Assembly (NCBI RefSeq): GCF_001936335.1
Contig: NZ_CP018888.1
Location: 682,001-746,000 of the forward strand
Length of the DNA: 64,000 nucleotides
Source: Amylolactobacillus amylophilus DSM 20533 = JCM 1125
Lineage (GTDB): Bacteria; Bacillota; Bacilli; Lactobacillales; Lactobacillaceae
Direction of reading: 5' to 3'
Within the stretch, counting starts at the first letter, position 1. Every line of letters begins with the position of its first letter. The notes under the pieces were generated by a model. That model was not told the origin of the DNA. It did not search any database and saw only the letters and a list, made by a program, of their open reading frames with translations. Below are positions 29,748-38,782 of this stretch, piece by piece. The position numbers and the translations under genes are program-made.

Positions 29748-29773
29748 GCGAGGCTACTCGCTTATTTTTTTGC
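29746..29773. terminator. Bidirectional terminator between permease and cobalamin adenosyltransferase
   Basis: ATAAGCGAG … CTCGCTTATTTTTTT hairpin covering the stop codons of both convergent genes. Confidence 0.75.
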
Positions 29774-30299
29774 TCTCAATTTCCGCATAACCATCTAACT
29801 GATTGGCATATCTGGCTAATTCAAACAGATAGTCCGAAAGACGATTCAGGTATTGCATTATTTCATCCGCCACTGCTTCTTGATGCTCATTTAGCTCCGC
29901 AATCCGGCGTTCAGCACGTCTCGCAAGCGTTCTAGCGTACTGCAAGCTCGCACCTGCATCTCTTCCGCCCGGCAAAATAAATGCCTTGATGGGTTCGACA
30001 AGCTCAACTAACTCATCAATTCTTCGCTCCATTTGGCTGGTCAAATCTTGTGTTAGCTCGTGTCGTGATTTAACGACCAGGTCTGCTTGCAGAAGATAGA
30101 GGTTCCTTTGAATCTCGATTAGCTCCGGTTTGAGCTGGACACTTTCTACGGATAATTTGGTCACGCAATAACCAAGCCAGGAGTCTAGCTCATCTATTGC
30201 ACCCAAGGCTTCAATCTGTAAATCATATTTCGGTACCATTTTACCCGTCACTTGTTTAGTGTATCCCTTATCTCCGACTTTTGTATAAATTTTAACCAT
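29754..30299 (-). CDS. ATP:cob(I)alamin adenosyltransferase (PduO type)
   Basis: Makes adenosylcobalamin from cob(I)alamin and ATP. 181 residues: KIYTKVGDKGYTKQVTG (ATP-binding N-terminus), GAIDELDSWLGY, and FILPGGRDAGASLQYARTLARRAERRI. Of three nearby ATGs, 30299 has the best spacing to GAGGG; the frame runs to 30335. It follows rlmH closely on the same strand. No B12-dependent enzyme or other pdu/cob gene is in the window, so its client is elsewhere. Confidence 0.88.
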   Translation of the reverse strand: MVKIYTKVGDKGYTKQVTGKMVPKYDLQIEALGAIDELDSWLGYCVTKLSVESVQLKPELIEIQRNLYLLQADLVVKSRHELTQDLTSQMERRIDELVELVEPIKAFILPGGRDAGASLQYARTLARRAERRIAELNEHQEAVADEIMQYLNRLSDYLFELARYANQLDGYAEIESKKISE

Positions 30300-30312
30300 C
30301 ATTGCCCTCTTC

Positions 30313-30792
30313 TTACTTATGATAGGTACTACCACTGTTAATCATGAACGCTCGATAGATCTGTTCACTTAAGACAACTCGCATCAGCTGGTGTGGTAGA
30401 GTGAACCGACCAAAACTAACGGCGAGGTTAGACCGATTTAGAACTGCATCCCCCAACCCGTTTGATCCACCAATGACAAAGACAATCGAGCTCTTGCCGT
30501 AAGTCTGGAGCTCCTTAATTTTCGCGGCCAGTTTTTCAGACGAGTACTCTTCACCCAATATCTCGAGCGTAACTACAAAGTCATCCTCTTTGATCTTGGA
30601 CAATATTTTATCTGCCTCTTTATCCTTCACGTGTGTTATTTCGGTCTCTGACATATTATCGGGGGCCGGTTCATCCTTTACTTCAACGATATTTAATCCA
30701 CCAAAGCGTTGCATTCGTTTTGTATATTCGCCAACCGCTGCCGTAAAGTACTTCTCTTTGATTTTACCAACACCAATAATTTTTATCCCCAA
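30313..30792 (-). CDS. rlmH: 23S rRNA (pseudouridine1915-N3)-methyltransferase
   Basis: SPOUT-class methyltransferase acting on helix 69 of 23S rRNA. 159 residues, exactly the family length; FVIGGSNGLGDAVL (SAM knot) and the C-terminal FTLPHQLMRVVLSEQIYRAF … YHK are diagnostic. Its conserved place beside the htrA/wal locus fits Lactobacillales chromosomes. Confidence 0.95.
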   Translation of the reverse strand: MGIKIIGVGKIKEKYFTAAVGEYTKRMQRFGGLNIVEVKDEPAPDNMSETEITHVKDKEADKILSKIKEDDFVVTLEILGEEYSSEKLAAKIKELQTYGKSSIVFVIGGSNGLGDAVLNRSNLAVSFGRFTLPHQLMRVVLSEQIYRAFMINSGSTYHK

Positions 30793-31200
30793 AAGTTATC
30801 CCCCATCCATGAACAAGTTATCAACATTAATTATACACAATGAACATATGTTTCAGAGCACATTTTGTGGTCTAAACCAAATTAACTCTATCCCTTGTGG
30901 ATACAGTCTCAAAAAACTTTTCTAACAAATTTTTTTATTCACATATTTAATCTTTGACAACTTATCACAAACATTTCCCGCTAAATGCCTATTTTAGTGG
31001 ATGAACGCCTGTTCTAACTTGTCAAAATTACTAGGTTTACACACAATCCACAAGTTATCCACAGAATTTCACAGTTTAAATTTACGAGTTCTACACAATT
31101 CACAGACTTATCCACAGGACTGTGTTATTCCTCGTAACTTAGTTGTAACTTGACAACAGAAAAATCCGAACAAAAATTGTTTCACTTATCACTTTTGCAT
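30793..31200. promoter_or_regulatory. AT-rich intergenic region with a DnaA-box cluster
   Basis: No gene is seen in these ~410 bases between rlmH and htrA. Three perfect TTATNCACA boxes occur at 30831-30839, 31055-31063 and 31108-31116, all in the same orientation, with one-mismatch boxes at 30818-30826, 31037-31045 and, inverted, 30896-30904. Between them lies a very AT-rich stretch (about 30905-30985). It also must hold the rlmH promoter and could influence htrA. Role as origin, DnaA titration site or DnaA-controlled promoter is inference. Confidence 0.7.
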
Positions 31201-31205
31201 CAAAA

Positions 31206-31230
31206 AAGCTCTCGTATATACGAGAGCTTA
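31206..31230 (-). terminator. Terminator of htrA operon
   Basis: Perfect inverted repeat GCTCTCGTATATACGAGAGC flanked by AAAA/TTTT, 11 bases after the htrA stop on the minus strand. Confidence 0.8.
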
Positions 31231-31240
31231 ATTTGATAGC

Positions 31241-32494
31241 TTATTTCAACTTAACAGAGAGCGTTTTGGTTTGCCCACCACGAGCAACTTTCACAGAAAT
31301 TGTGTCACCTATCTTGTGTGAATACAGAATCGTATGTAATGAAACTACATCTTCAACCTTCTTCCCATCTGCTTCAGTGATTACGTCACCCTTTTTCATT
31401 CCTGCTGCGCTACCTGAACCGTTAGCGGTCACGGAGGCCACATATACACCGGTCGTAATGTTATCCGCCAGATCCAACTGTTCCTTCACAGCATCGGTTA
31501 ATTCACTGACACTAGCAACACGAATACCTAGTTGTGGTCGAGTAATTTTGCCGTCCTTCACCAGTTTGTTGCTAATTGTCACAACCTCATCACTCGGGAT
31601 AGCGAAGCCCATGCCCTCAACCGAACCACCATCAGTAGTGGTAGACATCTTCATTGAGTTAATCCCAATAATCTGGCCAGAAGTATTCACCAAAGGGCCC
31701 CCAGAATTACCAGGATTAATAGCCGCATCCGTCTGAATAACTGTTGTCTGACTAACCGCATTGCCATAGTCATCCGTGATTGTCAGCGTCCTATTGCTTG
31801 CCGAGATAATCCCTTGTGTGACGCTGGTTGCGTACTCACTACCCAATGGTGAGCCAATGGCAATGACTGTTTGACCAGGCTTAATATTCTTTGACTCAGC
31901 AAAACTTGCGACTTGAGACACATCATCGTCATCAATCGTTAGCACAGCTAGATCAGTCACACTGTCTGTACCAACCAGCTTAGCATCAAGTTTTTTCCCA
32001 TTACTTAGAATAACCTGAATCTTATCCGAGCCTGCAACAACGTGGTTGTTAGTTACGATATAGCCTTTGCCATTTGACTTCATGTAAATAACGCCAGAGC
32101 CTTCGCTGTACTCTTCAAGCGAATCACTAGAACTATTATTGCTGCTGTCATCAGATTGAGAATTACCAAAGAAATAGTCGAGGGAACCATCACCAGCTGA
32201 ACTTTCCTGTTTCTGCAAATTAATGACGGATACTACTGCACCCGATACTTTATTGTACGCAGATGTCGCGGAATTCGTTGCTCCATCAGATGTATTGCTG
32301 GTCGTCGTCGCCGTACCGCTAGAATTATTCTGCACAGTTTGTGTCTGAGGCGCATCGTTCAGCTGATCCAGGCCATAGTAAGTAACTCCACCACCTAAGA
32401 TACCGGCCACGGCACCAATCACCGCGGTTTTAACAATTATCCCTTTAGTATTTGAAGATTTTTCTTTTGTTGGTTCGTTCTGCTTGTTTTCCAT
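31241..32494 (-). CDS. htrA: Serine protease HtrA (Do-like)
   Basis: Membrane-anchored surface quality-control protease. 417 residues: cytosolic N-terminus, one transmembrane helix (about 22-42), Ser/Thr/Asn-rich linker, trypsin-like domain with catalytic triad His (VTNNHVV), Asp (SVTDLAVL) and Ser (NPGNSGGPL), and one C-terminal PDZ domain (from about residue 320). Last gene of the walR-walK-yycH-yycI-walJ-htrA block, the usual order in Lactobacillales. Confidence 0.95.
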   Translation of the reverse strand: MENKQNEPTKEKSSNTKGIIVKTAVIGAVAGILGGGVTYYGLDQLNDAPQTQTVQNNSSGTATTTSNTSDGATNSATSAYNKVSGAVVSVINLQKQESSAGDGSLDYFFGNSQSDDSSNNSSSDSLEEYSEGSGVIYMKSNGKGYIVTNNHVVAGSDKIQVILSNGKKLDAKLVGTDSVTDLAVLTIDDDDVSQVASFAESKNIKPGQTVIAIGSPLGSEYATSVTQGIISASNRTLTITDDYGNAVSQTTVIQTDAAINPGNSGGPLVNTSGQIIGINSMKMSTTTDGGSVEGMGFAIPSDEVVTISNKLVKDGKITRPQLGIRVASVSELTDAVKEQLDLADNITTGVYVASVTANGSGSAAGMKKGDVITEADGKKVEDVVSLHTILYSHKIGDTISVKVARGGQTKTLSVKLK

Positions 32495-32578
32495 AAGAAT
32501 CGCTCCTTTACTACAAAGACAATAGTAATCGAAAAATATGAAAAATTCATGACGTAAATTCGGTATTTTGTTGAGCTT

Positions 32579-33373
32579 TTAAACAACAAAAAGCGGCTGA
32601 GCAACTGCTGGGTCGGTTGTAAAGAGTGAGAATTCACTGTTTACCTCTGGCTCAAATTTAGCACATGTAAGCTCCGCAGCAGTCAATGCCAGCTTCTTAG
32701 TGTTGTTATGTGGACTCAAATGCCCCAGAAACACCTTCTTCGTGTGCCGGTCAACCAAATTGATTAAGGCATCCGACCCCGAGTCATTAGATAGGTGTCC
32801 TGTGTCACTGATAATTCTTTGCTTTAAAGGCCAACCATATGGACCATTTCTTAACATGTCTAAGTCGTGATTGAACTCCAATAAATAGGCATCCGCACCT
32901 TTAATTTGGGACTCTAGGCGCTCAGAAGCATACCCGGTATCTGTGAGTATCGCCATCCGTTTATGGTCGTTCATGAACTGGTAAAACTGGGGTTCTCTAG
33001 CGTCATGTGAAACGGTAAAACTATTGATATCAAGGTCATCAAGACTCATTAACGTGTCCGGTTCAAATATCTTGATTTGATCTTCTGGTACCTTGCCAAT
33101 TTTATTGTGCGCCAGCATTTCGTCCCAAGTGCCTGAGTTAGCATAGACATTGACGTTTAGCCGCCGCATAAGAACGCCTAATCCCTTAATATGGTCCGAA
33201 TGTTCATGTGTAATGAAGATTGAGTCGATATCATTAATGTCCCTACCAATCGACGCTAAAAGTTCCGTAATTTTTTTCCCTGAAAGTCCAGCATCCACCA
33301 AAACCTTGTGTTGCTTCGTTTCAATGTAGGTGACGTTCCCAGACGAACTACTTGCTAATACTGCTGCTTGCAT
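32579..33373 (-). CDS. walJ: Metallo-beta-lactamase-fold hydrolase WalJ (YycJ)
   Basis: 264 residues; metal-binding motif ITHEHSDHIKGL near residue 55 and SSSGNVTYIETKQHKVLVDAGLSG at the start are typical for YycJ, a predicted 5'-3' exonuclease-like MBL protein linked to replication/cell wall coordination. Sits in the wal operon between yycI and htrA. Confidence 0.92.
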   Translation of the reverse strand: MQAAVLASSSSGNVTYIETKQHKVLVDAGLSGKKITELLASIGRDINDIDSIFITHEHSDHIKGLGVLMRRLNVNVYANSGTWDEMLAHNKIGKVPEDQIKIFEPDTLMSLDDLDINSFTVSHDAREPQFYQFMNDHKRMAILTDTGYASERLESQIKGADAYLLEFNHDLDMLRNGPYGWPLKQRIISDTGHLSNDSGSDALINLVDRHTKKVFLGHLSPHNNTKKLALTAAELTCAKFEPEVNSEFSLFTTDPAVAQPLFVV

Positions 33374-33394
33374 AATAATTAAACATTTAACTTT

Positions 33395-34213
33395 CTATTT
33401 TGTTTCCGTTGGATCAGCGAGACTGTCGTTAATCACGGTTCCGTTGAACGCATTAACTTTCTTAATTTGAATATTTTTAGTATTTTTATTCTCAATAGTA
33501 ATCACCCAACTAGGAAACAAGATAACACTTCCTTTAACCTGCGTTAACTTGGTGTATCCGAGTTCAACTGCCAATACCTTTGAATCATTGGGTAACTCGC
33601 TATAAGTGTACAGATTCGTGACAGCCTGTTCCTGACTGATTGTCTCCTGCTTCTCACGGACAATGGTAATTTCTTCCTGATAGCTCTGTGTATAACTATT
33701 GATCTCACCATCCTTGACTGGAAAATGCAGTTGGCCAACAGGATCAATAATCTTACCATAGTCCGTTAATTGCACAAATACAATGTCATGATCGGAGGAG
33801 AGCTGTTTCGAATACGCGTATTCGTCACCAAATAGGATGTGATTATCACTATCCTTATACTTGGTAAGTGCACTGATCAATTTAGAACGTGTTGCACCTT
33901 TAATTACCATATTTAGTCGGCTACTCAACACCCGCGTCGTTTGATCATAACTAATCCGTTGATCTTGGAGCTTGCCGATACCATCCGCAAAGTCATTATC
34001 AACCTTTCCAGCAAGATAGTATCCTTCCTCACCGTCATCTTCGAGGCTGATAGTTGTAATATTATCCGCAGCCATCTCTGTTCTGATGCTACTCTCAGTA
34101 TTTGTTGCCTTATTCTGTGATAAATACGGGATCTGCCATATTGTGTAGAAAAGGAAGATATTAATAGCAACGAATACACCAAGAAAAATAAGTTCAATTT
34201 TTTTGAAATCCAT
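33395..34213 (-). CDS. yycI: WalK regulator YycI (WalI)
   Basis: 272 residues, single N-terminal transmembrane helix (about residues 8-28) and an extracytoplasmic domain. In Bacillus YycH and YycI form a membrane complex that modulates WalK. Identified by position and by the helix-plus-YycI-type domain (VAINIFLFYTIW; QYLQ-type C-terminal PSWVITIENKN). One base after yycH. Confidence 0.88.
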   Translation of the reverse strand: MDFKKIELIFLGVFVAINIFLFYTIWQIPYLSQNKATNTESSIRTEMAADNITTISLEDDGEEGYYLAGKVDNDFADGIGKLQDQRISYDQTTRVLSSRLNMVIKGATRSKLISALTKYKDSDNHILFGDEYAYSKQLSSDHDIVFVQLTDYGKIIDPVGQLHFPVKDGEINSYTQSYQEEITIVREKQETISQEQAVTNLYTYSELPNDSKVLAVELGYTKLTQVKGSVILFPSWVITIENKNTKNIQIKKVNAFNGTVINDSLADPTETK

Positions 34214-34214
34214 C

Positions 34215-35537
34215 TTATTTCACCTCATCCGCTGTTCTTCTGGCAAAAGCAATGTCGCTTTGTAACCAAGATTGAGCATCTTTCCATTCACCAAATATCT
34301 TGAAATACATTGTTGGTACTAAATCTACCAAGTCAGTATTTTCTTTATCATGAACTAACTTTAGTCCGAGCTCAATCCGTTGAATCTCATTATCATGGAC
34401 ACCTTTTTCATTAATCTCCTTCACCAGAGTCTCAGTTGCTGGAATAGTGCTGGTCCTACCATCGACAGGAATCGGTATCTGAAATATGATATTTTTGAAG
34501 ATCATGATAGTAACGCTGCTCGAGTAACCAATGCTAATTGCAGCCGAGTTATCCGACTCTAAGAACACTGGTAGCCCTTCAAAATAGTATCTATATGAGA
34601 GGGTATTATCCTTATTCTCGAAATAGCGCATATCCTTGACGGTTAAGCCCGATTTGAGTAGGTAAGATGAACTTTGCTCGAACAACTGAGCCGTATTCCT
34701 TGGAACGGTATTGTCATCAAAATTACTGTAAGAAAAAATATTTTTATCACGATTTACAATAACTTTTTGATACGGTCCAGTACTATATGTTGCAATCCCC
34801 GAGCTCTCTTTACTATCAACGTTCGTAACGCCCAATAATTTCGAAACAAAGAAATTCTCAGACTGTTTAGTAATGAGGTAACTGTACACGCCAACCTGAG
34901 TATCCTCCGTATAAAACGGTGTATATTCTGTACCAACTCGGCGTAATTCTACCTTAATTTTTTGATTTGCGGTATTAATAATCTGCTGCAGTCCCTTGAT
35001 AGGATTACTAGATATGTCAGTTATATACAGTTTACTAGTCTCATCATCACCAAAATAAAGCTTTCCCTTACCGCTAATCGGAACAAATATTCTATTTATC
35101 AGGCGCTTCTCTTTTGTAATTTTACCGGCTATCTTAGAAACTTTGGCAAAAGTCCCTAAAGTCACTTTATCGGGATAGACCAACTGAAGATACTTGCTAT
35201 TAGCCAGCATTGCCGTGTAACGATTAGGATTCCGGGAATAACTTGAGACATTCGAGAGACTTATCTTACCAAATTTTTTCGAGAGTTCGAGTGGAATATT
35301 CCGTGTTTTATCATAGATTTGCATCATTCTATCATTATTATCACGATATAAAACCTCGGTGGGTAAATAAGCATTATTAATTGCTGTGCTAGCATCCTTT
35401 GAAACAACCACGTTCTTCGTCCTGTCGGACCGGTTATCGAAGCTCTGGTTATTCGACCAAATAATAAATGAGAGTACGATACTCAATAGAACAGTAACAA
35501 TGAGACCAACCCTAATTATAACGTTACTAAACTTCAT
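34215..35537 (-). CDS. yycH: WalK regulator YycH (WalH)
   Basis: 440 residues, one N-terminal transmembrane helix (about 6-26) and a large extracytoplasmic region. ATG 35537 is preceded by GGGGGTG; the frame runs six codons further to 35555. It overlaps the end of walK, indicating coupled translation. Role inferred from the conserved walRKHIJ order. Confidence 0.88.
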   Translation of the reverse strand: MKFSNVIIRVGLIVTVLLSIVLSFIIWSNNQSFDNRSDRTKNVVVSKDASTAINNAYLPTEVLYRDNNDRMMQIYDKTRNIPLELSKKFGKISLSNVSSYSRNPNRYTAMLANSKYLQLVYPDKVTLGTFAKVSKIAGKITKEKRLINRIFVPISGKGKLYFGDDETSKLYITDISSNPIKGLQQIINTANQKIKVELRRVGTEYTPFYTEDTQVGVYSYLITKQSENFFVSKLLGVTNVDSKESSGIATYSTGPYQKVIVNRDKNIFSYSNFDDNTVPRNTAQLFEQSSSYLLKSGLTVKDMRYFENKDNTLSYRYYFEGLPVFLESDNSAAISIGYSSSVTIMIFKNIIFQIPIPVDGRTSTIPATETLVKEINEKGVHDNEIQRIELGLKLVHDKENTDLVDLVPTMYFKIFGEWKDAQSWLQSDIAFARRTADEVK

Positions 35538-37380
35538 CCCATTCACCCCCATCACTTATTGGTTCAAACGGTAATGAGATATAAAAAGTAGAACCACGAT
35601 CCTCAGCGCTATCCGCCCAAATACGACCATGGTGCGCTTCAACAACTTCTTTTGAAATTGCCAATCCCAAACCAGTACCGCCTTGTTGCCGCGAACGAGC
35701 TTGATCAACCCGATAAAAGCGATCAAAAATCTTGTTGAGATCCTTTCTTGGTATCCCCAATCCTTGATCGGAGATACTCATAATCACGTGATTGTGGGTC
35801 TGAAGTAACCTTGTTGTGATTACTCCGCCATCTGGTGAGTACTTAATTGCGTTATTCATGATGTTATCAAGTACTTGAGTCATTTTATCAGGGTCTATTT
35901 CAACCCACAGTTCCCTAGAAGCAAACTCTCTCTTAATACTGTACTTCTTTTGGTTAGCATCATCTTCATTTGTGTTCTTAATCATCATATCGAACCGGTC
36001 GAGGATATAACCAAAGAACTCGTTTAGATTGACCCACTCAAGCTCCATTCGTGCAGTTCCCTGATCAAGCCTTGAAAGGCTTAAAAGGTCGTTAATCATC
36101 CGAATCATCCGCTCTGTTTCGCCCTGGGTTACCTGCAGAAACTTTGGTGCAATTTCAGGGTCTTTCCACGCACCATCATTTAAGGCCTCGACATAACTTC
36201 TCAGACTAGTGAGTGGCGTCCGTAACTCGTGTGAGACATTCGAAACGAATTGGCGTTGCTCACGTTCATTCTTTTGTTGTTCAGTCACATCATATAACAC
36301 ACAAATGAGACCCGAGACAAATCCGGTCACACGTTGGATTAGAGAGAAATTGGCGTGGAGAATGAGCTCGCGTGCGGTTCCCTCATTGATTCCGATTATC
36401 AATTCCTGCTGATTAGACATCAAATCTTGCGTGGTCATCTGCGCAGATAACCCAAGTAGATCGGTAATTGACTCGCCAATCACCTCACCCTCCTCCTTAT
36501 TGAGGAAGCTCAAAGCCATGTCGTTAATTATGGTCACGTTCCCATGTCTATCAGTTGCAATAACACCATCTGTCATGTGCGTTAGCACGTTATCCAAACG
36601 TCTTCTCTCAGACTCAGAGACTTCTTGAGCCTCCTCGACCCTGACCGATAGATTATTAACCGCCATGGCAAGTTGACCAAGTTCATCGTGCGAATAGACC
36701 CGAACCTGACCGGAATAATCGCCACTGGCCATCCGAATAGCTTGTTTCTTCATTTCATCAATTGGCCGAGTTATTGCCCGGGAAATAACTAGAGATAGGA
36801 TTGATCCCAGGATTGCAGCGACTAGCGAAGCTGTTAGGAAGGTAATCGTTGTGCTTTTAACATCCTTGAACACCTGCTCCATACTTGCTCTGATGTAGAT
36901 GACACCATTTGTGCTGTTACCATTTCTGGCTGCAAGTGGACTTATTTTCACCAAGTATGTAACACCATTATCACGGACAAACTTTGTCGTTTCTCTGCCA
37001 GTATAGCTAGAGGATTTGATGTCTGCACTAGCCGTTTTTTGGCCCACTCTGTCCGTATAGTTGATATTACTAACGGCCCTAATTACGCCGTCATTGTCTA
37101 CAACTTCAATATCTGATATTTGTGAATTATCATAGTCATTCAGTATTGAAGAAATTGACTGATTAGCTGATTTCTTATCCTTTTGCTCAATTTGTGCAGA
37201 AATCTGTGACGTAATAATCGATGGAACTTGGACTGATGTTTCGAACGAATCAATACTATTCTGTTCAAGTTGACGTGTGAAATAGGCCCCAATTATTTCA
37301 ATAGTTGCTAATAAAAGGAGGATGAAGACCATCGCTACTTTGAAGTTAATAGATTGAAAAAGCTTTAGTTTATTATTCAT
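35527..37380 (-). CDS. walK: Sensor histidine kinase WalK
   Basis: 617 residues. Two transmembrane helices (about 13-33 and 183-205) enclose an extracellular Cache-like sensor; then HAMP (about 205-257), PAS (about 265-370), HisKA with phospho-acceptor His in FVSNVSHELRTPLTSL, and HATPase_c with N box NIMNNAIKYSP, GLGIP and GGTGLGLAI. It controls cell-wall hydrolase genes with WalR. Essential in most relatives. Confidence 0.96.
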   Translation of the reverse strand: MNNKLKLFQSINFKVAMVFILLLLATIEIIGAYFTRQLEQNSIDSFETSVQVPSIITSQISAQIEQKDKKSANQSISSILNDYDNSQISDIEVVDNDGVIRAVSNINYTDRVGQKTASADIKSSSYTGRETTKFVRDNGVTYLVKISPLAARNGNSTNGVIYIRASMEQVFKDVKSTTITFLTASLVAAILGSILSLVISRAITRPIDEMKKQAIRMASGDYSGQVRVYSHDELGQLAMAVNNLSVRVEEAQEVSESERRRLDNVLTHMTDGVIATDRHGNVTIINDMALSFLNKEEGEVIGESITDLLGLSAQMTTQDLMSNQQELIIGINEGTARELILHANFSLIQRVTGFVSGLICVLYDVTEQQKNEREQRQFVSNVSHELRTPLTSLRSYVEALNDGAWKDPEIAPKFLQVTQGETERMIRMINDLLSLSRLDQGTARMELEWVNLNEFFGYILDRFDMMIKNTNEDDANQKKYSIKREFASRELWVEIDPDKMTQVLDNIMNNAIKYSPDGGVITTRLLQTHNHVIMSISDQGLGIPRKDLNKIFDRFYRVDQARSRQQGGTGLGLAISKEVVEAHHGRIWADSAEDRGSTFYISLPFEPISDGGEWDEV

Positions 37381-37422
37381 TGTTCAGTTCACATAAAATA
37401 AAAGCCGCCTACTTCTGGCAGC

Positions 37423-38127
37423 CTAATCTTCCTCTGGATTTTTCATATAATAGCCGACACCACGTCTTGTAACCAACAGTTCAGGCTGACTAGGATTATC
37501 TTCTATCTTCTCCCTTAAACGTCTAACAGTTACATCAACCGTCCTGACATCGCCAAAGTAGTCGTAGCTCCAAACAGTTTGCAATAAATGTTCTCGCGTC
37601 ATAACCTGGCCTAGATGTCGAGCTAAATAATGCAAGAGCTCAAATTCTCGGTGCGTGAGCTCTATTTTTGAACCCTTCTTGGAGACTACGTAGGCATCGG
37701 GCATAATCACTAAGTCACCGACCTCAATATTTTCCTTGCTTTTGTCAGTTGTATTTTCAGTTATTTCTCTTCTTCTCAGGTTGGCTTTGACTCTGGCAAC
37801 CAACTCCCTATTCGAGAATGGTTTCGTCACATAGTCATCTGCGCCCATCTCTAGCCCGAGTACCTTGTCGATTTCGGTGTCTTTGGCCGTAACCATAATG
37901 ATTGGTAAGTCGTGAGTCTTACGAACCTCACGCGCAACCTCTAGTCCATCCTTTTTCGGTAACATTAAGTCAAGAATTAATAAATCAGGATTATATGATT
38001 CTACCTTCTCTACTGCTTCCTCACCGTCGTACGCTGTCTCAACTTCGAATCCTTCTTTGGTAAGATTGAACTTGATAATATCTGAGATTGGCTTTTCGTC
38101 ATCCACTACTAAAATCTTTTTGGCCAT
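37423..38127 (-). CDS. walR: Response regulator WalR
   Basis: 234 residues, OmpR/PhoB type: receiver with acidic pocket DDE near residue 10, phospho-acceptor Asp in [13 protein letters not shown], Lys in VTKPF; winged-helix C-terminus ([15 protein letters not shown] … VRRLREKIE). First gene of the operon. AAGGAGG ribosome site. Confidence 0.97.
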   Translation of the reverse strand: MAKKILVVDDEKPISDIIKFNLTKEGFEVETAYDGEEAVEKVESYNPDLLILDLMLPKKDGLEVAREVRKTHDLPIIMVTAKDTEIDKVLGLEMGADDYVTKPFSNRELVARVKANLRRREITENTTDKSKENIEVGDLVIMPDAYVVSKKGSKIELTHREFELLHYLARHLGQVMTREHLLQTVWSYDYFGDVRTVDVTVRRLREKIEDNPSQPELLVTRRGVGYYMKNPEED

Positions 38128-38290
38128 ATATATAAAGCCTCCTTAATTGCTTGACCCCATTATACTTGTGCGGGCAAGTTTCTACAAAAACTATCTCCAT
38201 TATAACTGAAATTTAAATTCTTTGGATATTTTTGCAAAAATAGTCTTGAAAAGGTCATATAGTCATGCTAATATAATTAAGTTAAGTTTT

Positions 38291-38363
38291 GGGTGGCTAG
38301 CTCAGCTGGCAGAGCAACGGACTCTTAATCCGTGGGTCCAGGGTTCGATCCCCTGGCCACCCA
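38291..38363 (+). tRNA. tRNA-Lys (CTT)
   Basis: 73-base cloverleaf: acceptor GGGTGGC / GCCACCC, discriminator A, D-stem GCTC/GAGC, anticodon stem ACGGA/TCCGT with loop CTCTTAA (anticodon CTT), T-arm CAGGG TTCGATC CCCTG. CCA end is not encoded. Confidence 0.96.
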
Positions 38364-38782
38364 TTTTTGCGTTCTTACGCAGTTTCAAATAGCTTCAAAC
38401 CGTTGATAAATCAACATTCTTAAATTTTAAGACTTTCACTGAAAAGCATTGTTTTTCAAGAAAAGAAAACCACGGAGAAAACCGCGGGATAATATAAATT
38501 AGGTTTGCGAGGCGTTGGAATCACTCACTTTTGTGGGTGATTTTTTTTGTACTCCGAAAACACTCATGTTAGAGCTGATTTAGTAAACAAATCTCCTTCT
38601 GGACACAATTTAAAATATATTAACTGTACATCAAAGCTGGTCATGTTAACATCTTAGTTAAGATAAGAAAGTTACTCAAACAGCGATAACATTACAAAAT
38701 ATCTAAATACTTAATCATTTGAAACTCAAGATCTTTAGATCCAGAAAATATCGATTGAAAATATATAGCGGGGTAAGCAGAA
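38364..38782. other. Gene-poor stretch after tRNA-Lys with a terminator
   Basis: No credible gene in about 420 bases. One hairpin, AATCACTCAC / GTGGGTGATT followed by eight T (38519-38549), looks like an intrinsic terminator; before it lies ACCACGGAGAAAACCGCGG. The position, right behind a tRNA 3' end and before a phage/island-type RhuM pseudogene, suggests remains of an integrated element. Confidence 0.45.
38519..38549 (+). terminator. Intrinsic terminator
   Basis: AATCACTCAC-TTTT-GTGGGTGATT hairpin with a run of eight T. Confidence 0.7.

Noticed and set aside
31233-31736. 167-codon plus-strand frame inside htrA
   Set aside because: Antisense of a conserved, fully recognisable protease gene, without ribosome site or family pattern.
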